This document shows positions 11,636-21,791 of a stretch of DNA of 64,000 nucleotides, piece after piece. Origin of the DNA: Ustulina deusta (lineage: Eukaryota; Ascomycota; Sordariomycetes; Xylariales; Xylariaceae); the NCBI GenBank assembly GCA_023159155.1, contig JAJNNX010000025.1, forward strand, positions 1 through 64,000, written 5' to 3'. The position numbers and the translations under genes are program-made. The stretch's first letter is position 1. Each line of letters begins with the position of its first letter. Below the pieces are notes generated by a model, which worked only from the letters and a program-made list of their open reading frames with translations, made no database searches and was not told the DNA's origin.

Positions 11636-12737
11636 TAATTATTAAGTGCTAGCTAAATATAAATTATATAACTTAAGAATTAAAAAATTATAGTTTATAT
11701 AGCTTATAAATTATAGCTATACTATTAACTATTAGCTATTATATTATAATTAATATTAATTAAATAATTTAAATATATTAATAATAAATTTTATATTATT
11801 ATATTTAATAAATTTATTAATAAAAAATTATTTATTATTATATTATTATTATTATTATTTCAAATATAATTTTCTTGCTTTAATAAACTTTTTTAAAACT
11901 ATTTAGTATTTTTAATTATTAGTTATTTATTATTAAGCTTATAAAATTATATATAAATATTAAAAAAACTAAAAAAAATCTTATTAAAACTATTTATTTT
12001 ATTTTTTATAACTTAATTAATTTTATAGTTATTTTATTTATAATATTATAATAAACTATACTAAAATAATTTTTATAAAATTTTAAAATTAAAATATTTT
12101 TAAAAATAAAATAATTAGTTAGTTATAAAAAAATAAGTATTTTAATAAAGAATTTAAATATAAAAAAAATTATATAAAAATATATAAAACAAGTTTATAT
12201 ATAAATTAAGCTTATATTATAAATTTATTATTTATATTTATTTAATTTATAAGTAAATTATAACCTTAGCTCTATATAACTTTTTATTATTTATGTTATT
12301 ACTATATAAAAAGACTAATAACCATAGTTATAGCGCAGGTATAGTGCTATTATTAGCGGGGTGTAAAAAGTGAATAATATATAGCCTCCTTTCGAATGAG
12401 TTGGGCCTAGTACATCGGCAAATTTCCGACCTACCCTATTCCGCCAGGGAGCGATGTCTCTGACGCCCAAAATCATGTAATGACCAGGCCTGCTACCCGT
12501 TGTGCATGCAAACGAGGACAGTCGAACTCTACTACGACAAGGCCATAGCCCCTAGCTCCCAGAAGCCACACTCATGATCACTGGCGGAGCCACAATAACA
12601 TGTTTTTACTAGCTTAAGCCATGCCATGGTTGAGTAAGAGCGCCTCCATCCGGGCACGCGGTTTGGCGCAGAAGCTTCCCAGGCATCCACTTCACGTGGG
12701 AACCTAAAGCAGCTTCGTGCCAGCGACGTCGCCGGTA

Positions 12738-14386
12738 TCATCCTGCCACGCCACTTTCTCCATTAGCAGACTTCCCCTCTCGATTGCCAGACGACTCGGT
12801 AATCCTCAACAATTGTCGCAATGTGCCCTCGGCGTAGCTCTTAGTCCTACCTGGCTTGTGCTCTGTTGAAGAGAAGTCCGTCGCAGATGTTCCTTTCCAA
12901 GGAATGCTGAATCGAAACCCGCCCAAAAGTCCGGTCTGATCTCTTGGTTCTTCCGGGACCGTGATAGCTGCAGCGGCCACCGACTTAGACTGTAGCAAGA
13001 TCAATACACTTGTAATTGCTGCATTCTCGTAACCTCTGTGCGGTAACGAAACCCATACAAATAACCAGGGGAGGAGTATATACATACCACTGAGACTGAG
13101 ATCTGCTCCTTTGCCGAGGGCCCAATACTCCCGTCTTCACGGGAGAGCCCCTCGGGGGTGGTCGTACTGACAAGGTGACTATGAGAGGTCTCGGGGATGG
13201 CAGGTTCGCCCACTAGATTCGTGCTCGACGTCCGCAGGGGTTGCGGATCGGGGCGATGGTAGTTTTGGGCACGAGAATGGTCGAGAATGGCTGCGGCTAA
13301 GGTAGGCCGTGCTTTCGGGGATTTCTTTGTTCGCTCACAATGGAGTTCGCTGCCGGCCCGGGCCTCGGTTCTATGGGCACTCCCGCTCCCTTCCGGACTC
13401 GAGTGTGGGACACGACCGCGCACCTGCGCCGCAATCTCAGCAGCTGACTTCCGCTTGCTCCTGTCCTCATCCGAAGAGCGGCTAGAACTTATGATAGTCT
13501 CTAGCGTGCCGTATGCGGCGCTCCTTCGCCGAACCAAAACTCGCCTTCCGTGGATGGTGCCATCGTGTTCTTCGTCAATGGATATAGCTTGCAGAGTCGG
13601 GCCGCCATTATCATGGCTCGGCGAACCGACGGAATCGAGGGACACCAAGGCCGGTCCCCCTTGTGCAAAGCTCGCGCCAGAGCCGTGAGGAGCTACATGG
13701 ATCTCATACTGGTTGCTCAACGAGTACCGTGATCGCGCACAAATATCGGCAATGCGATCCAGATCGGCACCAATGTCTTGTTCTATCTCGGCCATGATGC
13801 TCTTGAAGCTGAAGGCCTCAAGGGGTGGGAGTTTCGCATCGTCCCCGGGCGATGGCCTCCTGCCAACAAGCGGGCGGATGAGAGTCACAGCGAAACCATG
13901 GCGGCGGCGATGGCCACCACCAGAAGAGGGGGCACTGGGCCGCCCCTGGACGCCGGAGATGGCGTCTCGGCGAGAGTCGGACCGGGCTCGCGTGGATGAG
14001 GCGATGGGGCCCGAGTAGGTGCGGACTAGGACCGGTTGGGAGTAGGTACCGGTGGTGGTGCCGGTGGTGGTGCCGGCGGTGCTCGGCGGTGGCCCGGAAG
14101 TCTTGGTACGTGGATGGCGGGCGATGGGCTGGGAACGGCTCAGCTCTCGCAAAGCGGTGGTGCGATCGGCGGCATTGGCATCGCTCAACGGGATGGGCCG
14201 CCCCTGGGCGGTGCTCGACACGAGAGAAACGAACGAGGTGTTGGGCTGGGATAAAGGCGGAAGCGGGAACCGCGAGGAGGACGTGAACCGGGATGACGAA
14301 AGCGGGCCGCCGGCGGGCGCTGGAGGAGAGGTCGAGATGGAGCTCCCGGCCGAGGGAGAATGGTCAGGCCGCAACAACGCCATCAT
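12738..14386 (-). CDS. Uncharacterised low-complexity fungal protein, 516 aa
   Basis: Two exons, 14386-13088 and 12989-12738, joined across a 98-bp intron with donor GTATGT and acceptor CTACAG, in phase 0. The N-terminal 170 residues are rich in Ser, Pro and Thr and probably disordered. A more ordered segment with EAFSFKSIMAEIEQDIGA and DRIADICARSRYSL lies around residues 190-225. The C-terminal exon carries GLLGGFRFSIPWKG, which looks like a conserved core. No catalytic motif, membrane segment or signal peptide is visible and I do not recognise the family. A short out-of-frame ATG reading frame overlaps the start from just upstream. This is the first gene next to the AT-rich block, with its 3' end under 400 bp from the border. 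Confidence 0.72.
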
Positions 14387-15279
14387 GCTTCGACATTATA
14401 TAGCATGTGAATGCGAGGCCGACGGCATGAAGCGAAATGGGTTGAACTGACGTATACACGGCGAGTATGTATGTCCGCTTGCAGGCAAGGTTGGTGTGAG
14501 ACGACGAGGGTTGCTGGCACCCGCTCGGAGCTATGCGATGTTGGGAAGCGCGAGAGGAGGGGAGAGCTTCGAGAAAGTCGAGGAAATGGGACCATGGGAG
14601 AATGGGGAAACGGGGAAAACGGGACGATGGGACGATGGGACAATGGGTTATGGGAAATCAATTCGGCTCGTCGCCGCCTTTCCCATCTCTCTGCCACGTC
14701 GACGTTGTCTGCGGCCTGCAAAAATTCGTGGTGCTCTCCGAATGGTGGGATTGATTGATATGGCTCAACTGTTCAGACCACAGCCTGGATAGGTGGGCCA
14801 TCTGCACTAAGTGGGCTGTTGCACTACCGACCTAACCACTAGGGCCCTTGGGGAGGTAGTGTGTATAGCACCGTAGTAGCCCCTTTGGCGGGAGAGGAGC
14901 CCTTTTTAGTAGGCAATACTTCACTGCACAGCAATACATATTCAATGTACCTGTTATATATTAAACATTGACATTTACCATACGCAAACTGGTATCACGC
15001 ATCATGTATGAGTAGTGCCTAATCCTTTGTTGCTTTTCTTTTTGTTATGACAGGCCACTGCTGGCCCGGGGTGACCATGGATATGATGATAACCTTGGCA
15101 CAAATGCACACATCCGCAACCAAAACGCCAGCTTTCAGTCATCAGTCAAGCTGTGCCGCTACAGTTTGCAATGTGGGCGTTGCTAACCCGACAACGAGTC
15201 GAACCAACAGCGTTTTTGTACCGACGCCATGGCTCCTTGCAATCTCAAACCCTGGCCCGTCTTGCTACCGACACCCACT
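14387..15279. other. Upstream region of the 516-aa protein gene
   Basis: No gene is supported here. At about 14585-14655 there is an imperfect G-rich tandem repeat with a GGGACGATG unit. The rest is unremarkable intergenic sequence up to the stop codon of the Pmp3-like gene. Confidence 0.6.
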
Positions 15280-15693
15280 TCAGTAATATGTGGTGGTGGG
15301 CTGGACCACGGTGCCGTAGCCTTGTCCGCCTGCCTGAATGCGATCACTATACACGCCTGGTGCTCGCCTGGCTGCGAGGCGCCCTTCTCTGGCTTGCTCG
15401 CGGCGGTCGTAGTACACGTATTCGAGGTAGAAGGCGTGAATATGACCGGGGATATACCTGTTGTGATTTGTCAACACTTGGCCAACCCGCATTTGCTAAC
15501 AATTGCTGCTAGACATACCCGAGAATAGTGAGCGCAATGTTGATGCATAGGTCGGCGCCGCATCCGGCAACGATGGCGACACCCGCCGGAGGGACTGGCA
15601 GCCTTGGTCAGCCTACGTGTATTCTCAGGGTCTGAGGGCGTACATACATAAAACAGTGATAAGAACCACAAGAACAGCCGACGCAGCGCCCAT
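15280..15693 (-). CDS. Pmp3/UPF0057-family small membrane protein, 99 aa
   Basis: Three small exons, 15693-15648, 15594-15519 and 15457-15280, with introns of 53 and 61 bp that both start GTATGT and end CAG. The joined product has the Pmp3 layout: a hydrophobic first segment, PPAGVAIVAGCGADLCINI, a second hydrophobic segment ending LTILGYIPG, then HIHAFYLEYVYYDRREQ. The GCGADL and LGYIPGHIHA motifs are diagnostic. Pmp3 proteins are two-span plasma-membrane proteolipids linked to cation homeostasis and membrane potential under salt stress. A polar tail of about 40 residues ending PTTTYY extends beyond the 55-residue yeast protein, as is common in filamentous fungi. All phases join cleanly to one stop. 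Confidence 0.85.
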
Positions 15694-18093
15694 CTTGTTG
15701 GAACAGCAGCTATTGCTCGGAATTATTTTTATTAGGGTGATGGTCTAGGCTCCTTGTGTAATCAATAGGATCAGATGAATGTGTAACAGGTAGAGTCTGC
15801 AGGAGGTTTGAATGTGGGAGTGGGATAAGGAGGTTAAGCTTTATACCTCTTTTACTATAAGACAGGTACTTATTAACCTACATAAGGTGAGTGCCCAGGT
15901 GAACATAGATATATAGGTACATTTAGATAGATGTATTATATGATGATCTCATTACATGCATAGGTAGCCTACGTAGGTACCTAGGTAATAGGTACCTAGG
16001 TATATAGCTACCTACTTTATGCTATGATATCTGTGTTAAGTAGCACATCAATGTAGAGTAGGTAGTCTGTGGGTGGTAAGCAGTACTACCTAGGTACTAA
16101 TCCACATCTATATCATTCACATGTTGATTGGTGAGTGTTCCTGCAAAGAGCAAGCAGACAAAAATCAAGGCAAGCTCTCTTACGGTTCGGTCTAACTTGG
16201 ATATGTGTTGTACATCTGAGCCACGTGTGTTAGAACTCTAGCCCTCAAAGCTAACAGTGTTATTTTTTCTCCCTAGGTACTATACCTAGTCAGAATCCAA
16301 GGACTTTGGACAGACACCCTCTATAGATATATTTCAATACATATTGTTTGCATTTGCAAGTATGTTTTCTAGATTCTATATGTCTTCTTTATTTATCTCA
16401 ACAATATAATTTTACTAGTGTAGGAATAATACTACCTCTGCAGGTATTAAAGGAGGCATAGGCACCTACTTATATATATGTATATAAAGGGAACAATTCA
16501 ATGACGTAGTGGGGAAACCTTGAATTGTAGTGAGGTATAGGTATACTATAGAACCAGACTTACCTAGATTAGTACCTAGCATCAGTGCCTAAGAGGAAAT
16601 ATTTGGATTAACTAGCGCTTAGATCACCTGCTTGCATCTAGATATATATATACCAAAAAGTACAGACCAAATATTATGGCTGTCTTTGATTTGTTTAATG
16701 TAAACTGGCTAAACTACAAAATTAGCTTTTCTTCTTTATGTACACTTAGGTAGAAAAGACCCTGATTGCAATGTGGGGGTATGCATTTCGCACATGACTG
16801 GCTACATATAGACAGCAACCTAGAATTAAGCAATTGGAGACCAGCCTTTTACCTAGGTGGTTTGCCTCGATGCGATACATACGAAGTACCTTAGGCAAGG
16901 ACATCTGGAGCATACCTAACCGTACTATCTCCCCATACGTTATGAGTACCTATATTAGGAGGCTATTAAGCTTCTGCGAAGGTGCCTAGGTACTATAGTT
17001 ATTGATATGGCAGGGCTTAGATGTTAGTATGAGCGGGTGGAGTTGAAGCTGCAAAGGGCAATAACTCTCCCTTCAGTGGAGAGACAGACCTAATCGGGTC
17101 TTGTCCAGCCAGTCAGCCAGTCAGAAGAAGGCCGGTGGCGGCTGGCGTACGACGCTAGGTACATATGTAGCTCTTTTACTCAGAGTTAGCTGGGAGAGCA
17201 GGCCACTCTCAAAAAAAACCAACACGCATCGCTTGTGTACCTGTCCGTGTTTCTACAACCGACAACCGTACTTGGGGGCTCTTCTTCACTCATACTCGCG
17301 TCGTTCCGGCTTCCACCTAACTGTCGCCCTCCTCCCCCGTCAACGACCCCATCTCACCTCCCTGTCTTCACCCTCTCCATCGTCTTCGTCCCTCCTATCC
17401 AACCGATCTAAGCGCACCCATCGTCGTCATCGTTTAAGGGAAAACCAGCATCAGTGCCTTGCAGATCCCAACCCGGCCCATCTTCGATATCCTCTCCGCC
17501 CCTGAGCTCTGAGCTCGAAATACCGATTACGCCGCTCACCCGGCCTCTTTTCTTCCTCCCCTTTTATTTTATTTTATTCCCTACCCTCGCCCCTTTTCTT
17601 TCTTTCTTTTTTAAAAAAAAGAAAAGAAAAAAAGCTTCTAGTTATCTCTCGGTTTCTAGTTTCGAGTGCAAGTCGAGGTCAGTCGCTCGTTCTCTAAGAC
17701 AGGAAGAAAAAAAATAGAAAATAAAAAAAGATACGAAAAGAAGAGGAAGAGGAAGAAGAAGAAGAAGAGAAGAGACCGACACATCCAGCACCAAGCACTA
17801 TAGGCACCTTGTAGATGCCCTTGCTCGTCCCGCCCAACCGAGATTATCATTATCATTATTATAATACAGAATTTCTCGCCTTATCCTCCCACGCTACGAC
17901 ATCTAACACTCATCAGTTATTCTAGCTTTTGTATCTGTTTGTCTCGACCTCTCGGCAACGAACATCGAATACCACCCTTGCAATACCGGCTTCACTTGCA
18001 TTCCAGTTCCGAGCACAACCGGCCTCTTCAATCCTATCGTTATCCGTATTGCTATACAGGCAGCTCCAAGCACAATTATCGCTTGCTCTGAAC
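15694..18093. other. Long divergent intergenic region
   Basis: This 2.4-kb region separates the Pmp3-like gene (-) from the Nrp1-like gene (+) and should hold both promoters. It is rich in TAGGTACCTA and CCTAGGTA words, densest at 15960-16110. From about 17280 it becomes pyrimidine-rich, then turns into a purine-rich tract of GAA and GGA units at 17697-17775 just before the leader. I see no supported gene; the reading frames here lack conserved motifs. Confidence 0.6.
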
Positions 18094-20270
18094 ATGTCGA
18101 ATCAGCAGACGCCGTCGTCTCACGCAGAGCGATACGTCGTTATTCATGTTGCGACTACATGCGACGAGCATGGTGTCTATGTGACCAAGGACTCTGCCGA
18201 AGTCATCGAGCTCGGCTGGATCCTGCTCGATTCCAAGTCTCTCGACGAGGTATACTGCCTATTTTGTCTCTTAGAGGTGAACAAATCCGGGCGTAGCTGA
18301 CACGGAGACTTTCATCCCATAGATACACCGCGAAAGTGTGCTCGTCAAGCCTATCAATACGCCAATCACCCCCCTTTGCAGTGAGTTTCCTTGGTTACCT
18401 TGACCCGACAGCCCAGGTCGACAATGGAGATTAGAACGTGGCAGGCTGACTGCGGATAAACTCCCTCCCCTGCAGCGAGCCTCACCACTTTGACGTGGGA
18501 GCATGTGCGAAATGCCGGCACCTTCCGAGACGCAATCAACCGCTTTGATGCCTTCGCTTCCGAACACCTGACCTCCCAGAACCTCGACTTTGTCTTCGTC
18601 ACCCTCGACGCCTGGGACCTTCGTGTGCAACTGCCTCGCGAAGCTCGTGACAAGGCCGTTGTACTCCCGCCGTACTTGCAACACTCTCGTACCTTCGATC
18701 TGCGAACTGAGTACCAGCGATGGCAGCAACATCATCCCGAGTCTCTACCCTTCGGTCCATCTATGCTCTCCAATATATGCGCTGCCCTCGAAGTCGAGCC
18801 GGTACAGTCGAGTGCTCCGATTAAGCACAATCTACCCTTTCACCTGCAAGCTCTGGCCCCTGCCTCGCCACGGCGTGCCATGGAAGAGGCTGTAACGCTC
18901 GCTCGAGTTCTTCGTGGCCTGATTAGAAAATCCCAACCACTTCAGGAGCACCCCGATGTTCTGAGCCGCCCTATGGATGCTCGTGCCGATGTGCGCGCCT
19001 TTTTGTCGGAGAGGAGCAAGGTTTTGCACATGTCTGGCCTGCCCCACGACACCACTCAATCAGAGCTGGAGAGCTGGTTCACCCAATTTGGCGGTCGCCC
19101 TATCGCTTTCTGGACCCTGCGCACCCCCGAACAGCATAAACCCACGGGTACCGGCTTTGCTGTCTTCTCATCCCATGAAGAGGTCAGTGTCTCCGAAACC
19201 GGTCTACCGGACAGAGAGCTTGTGTCCCTACTTTCCCTGAAAACTATGAGCCCCTTTTTCTTTCACCGCTCCTTAGGCGATAACTCTAAAGATGCTCTGT
19301 TACTGATCGTGCTAATCCATAGGCGGCTGAGAGTCTGTGTATGAACGGACGCGCCCTCAATGAGAAAGCTATCGAAGTTTCTCCCTCCTCCAGCCGCGTG
19401 CTAGATCGTGCAGCAGAAGTCCTCACCCCTTTCCCTCCCAGTAAGAACCGACCACGTCCTGGTGACTGGACCTGTCCCTCCTGCGGCTTCTCCAACTTTC
19501 AACGACGAACAGCCTGCTTCCGATGTTCGTACCCCGCAATGAACGCTGGACCTCAGGGCGACATGGGCTACGGCTATGGCTATGGGCCACCGGCTATGAT
19601 GGCGCCCCCTCACCATGGTGCTCACCACGGAAACATGGGCCATGGCGGCGGTCGCATGGGAGGCAGTGGCCCCGTTCCCTTTCGAGCTGGAGATTGGAAG
19701 TGCGGCAATGAAGTCTGCGGTTATCACAACTTCGCGAAGAATGTATGCTGCCTTCGATGTGGTTCAAGTCGTGCTGGCGCTGCCATGGTGGCTGATTCGG
19801 GCTATCCATCACCCATGGATGGCGGTTCCAACTACGGCATGGGATCTGGCTCCATGGCTGGCACACCAGGCCCCGGGCCTTTTGCCTCAGCTGGAGCCCC
19901 CTTTGGGGCTTCCGGTGGTTACGGTCAGCACTTTGGAGGACCACCTAGTACATATGCTCTGCCGTCTGGCATCGGCGGAGGCGCTACTCCCTATCCGTCA
20001 CTCAACACGCATTTTGGCCCAGCCCCAGGATCTCACTCCACCGCTCCATTTGACAGCCGTGCTGCTGAGGCCGCCTTTCAAGCTGCTGGCAACGGCCCTG
20101 CTTCGGCAGGCCCGTCGAACAACAGCAACAATAACAACAACTTTTATCCGGGACAATCGGAGAATGATCCCTTCGCGTTTCTGTCCTCCGGCATGGGTGG
20201 ACTCTCTGTGAGCGGTGGCGATGCTCGTCAGAATGGCGCCGGCGCTCCTCCAAGCAAATCACCGGCTTAA
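18094..20270 (+). CDS. Nrp1-like RNA-binding protein: degenerate exonuclease fold, RRM, two RanBP2 zinc fingers; 622 aa
   Basis: Exons 18094-18249, 18323-18380, 18476-19182 and 19323-20270 join in frame. Residues 12 to about 215 resemble a DEDDh 3'-5' exonuclease, but the first motif reads IHVATTC where active enzymes have D-x-E, so activity is unlikely. An RRM starts near residue 253 (KVLHMSGLPHDTT) and crosses the third intron. Two RanBP2-type zinc fingers follow: GDWTCPSCGFSNF with CFRC near 354-380, and GDWKCGNEVCGYHNF with CLRC near 430-458. The tail is rich in Gly, Ser and Asn. This layout matches the fungal Nrp1/asparagine-rich RNA-binding proteins; yeast Nrp1 goes to stress granules. 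The leader has no earlier in-frame ATG. Confidence 0.85.
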
Positions 20271-21791
20271 GTGGCTAGCTGGGTACATCAACGAGTGACT
20301 CCTCTCAACTGTCGTAATAAACGTGTTCGAAATGGTGGGCCTTGGAGCCATTCATAATAATATATGACTTTATTTCGTGAGGGCATTTTCGCAGGCCACT
20401 TGTTGAAATAAATAAAAACGAATGTCATTCCCTTTGGCACACTCCCACGGACACGGGGTTGGACACCTGGGACACAAAGCATCGACTACAAGATGGATGA
20501 GTCTCAAACTGAATTGCAATGGGATGTTTTAGTGGGAGTTGGAAAGAGAAAAAAACGGCAGAGGCCTCTTCCGGCATGGGCACGGTAAGGGGGTAAATAG
20601 GCGGTTTGATGGCATCGCGGGCCTTTATGTGCATCTTTCACAACAAGCACCTGGCATACACTTTAGCACTTCGACCTAGACGGACGGACATACTTGTACA
20701 TGACTGGAAATTTGTAGCAGGACTGGGCTTGAATGGTGGCATAGCGCAGGGAGTGAAAGGGATGTGTTTGGGTTGTGTTCCTGATCTTCCCCAAAGTCTG
20801 ATGTCTCAACTTCTCGTATCTCGTTTTCTACCATGGCACTTTTTGATCACCTGTTTTTCTTCTCGCATTACTTCACTATCTTCCCCTCCCTCCCTTCGCG
20901 TATTTTCTATTCCGTTCTCGATTCATGTGTTTGTATCTTGTTCTTGTGTTCCGATACCGTTATTCCCTGTTCAAAAAAACCGTCAGCACATCAACCCCAC
21001 CTTATCCCCCGTTTTCTTTACCCTTTAAAGATAGTCACACGGGTGGCAGGCTTAAAATGGCCCTGATGGATAAATTTGAGGAGTCAGGGCGGGTTGGTTG
21101 GCTGGTTGGCTGGTTGGCTGTCTGGCTCCGGTTCTGAGGGATGGCGGTGCGTTACGGCTTTGTTTGGCTCCCCATGACAGCTCTTCGTTTCTCTTTGGCT
21201 TCAGGCCACACTTCGGGGTGTGGACGCCTCCTCACTCACTTCTTTACCGCCACCTACTAGGCGATCCTGGCGGGGGGGAGTACGCCCAGATCGTGGGTTT
21301 CATAATGGCGACTGTGCAGCACACCAAAAAATGGGAGATTGCGCCATGGAGGGGCGGGGGGAGGGGGGGACATATGATGCTCTTAGGTAGAACGGAGAAT
21401 CCGGTTCATAATAGGCTTCGGCGAGCTACCATCGCATATCGGAAATAGTGAGTGTGATAATAAAACCACATTCTCTTGATTCTGCTGAATTACTGTTTAG
21501 CAGACCGACATCCGGGGCCGCGAGAATATCTTGTCGCTCTTCTAGCCCATCCACTCGACAAGTCGTAATACGATCTATGCCTTAGTGTACAAGCTACTAC
21601 GAATTCCGATCCACAGAGGTGAATGAAAAGTGCGCGGTTCTCCCGAGCATTGAAAACTCCATCTATCCTGTTCCATTCGTCGTACATCCCTCTGTCACGC
21701 TCGTTAATTTCGTCCGACGGTGCCCTCGAGCGGGGAACATAAGCCATTCTCTCACAAAGAGACTCTTGTTTACAGCGAAGAATAGGGAGGC
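20271..21791. other. Convergent 3' intergenic region
   Basis: This separates the 3' ends of the Nrp1-like gene (+) and the F-box-type gene (-). It contains a short tandem repeat of an 8-bp unit GGTTGGCT (about 21092-21120) and G runs near 21350. The reading frames here are Pro/Ser/Phe-rich without known motifs; I do not call a gene. Confidence 0.5.

Larger units (their letters stand above)
1..12350. other. AT-rich, RIP-type gene-free block
   Basis: The stretch is overwhelmingly A and T and contains no credible intact gene; near 12350 composition changes within about 100 bases to normal fungal coding DNA. Alternating TA, TAA and TTA words, lost CpA/TpG and retroelement remains inside it are what repeat-induced point mutation leaves behind in ascomycetes. 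The part left of 3054 and the part right of 11635 hold decayed sequence I could not assign to a family. That RIP was the cause is inferred from composition and from the transition-only LTR differences. Confidence 0.9.

Noticed and set aside
13287..14450. Several + strand frames opposite the 516-aa protein gene
   Set aside because: They are antisense shadows of a GC-rich coding region: Arg/Gly-rich, overlapping one another and without motifs.
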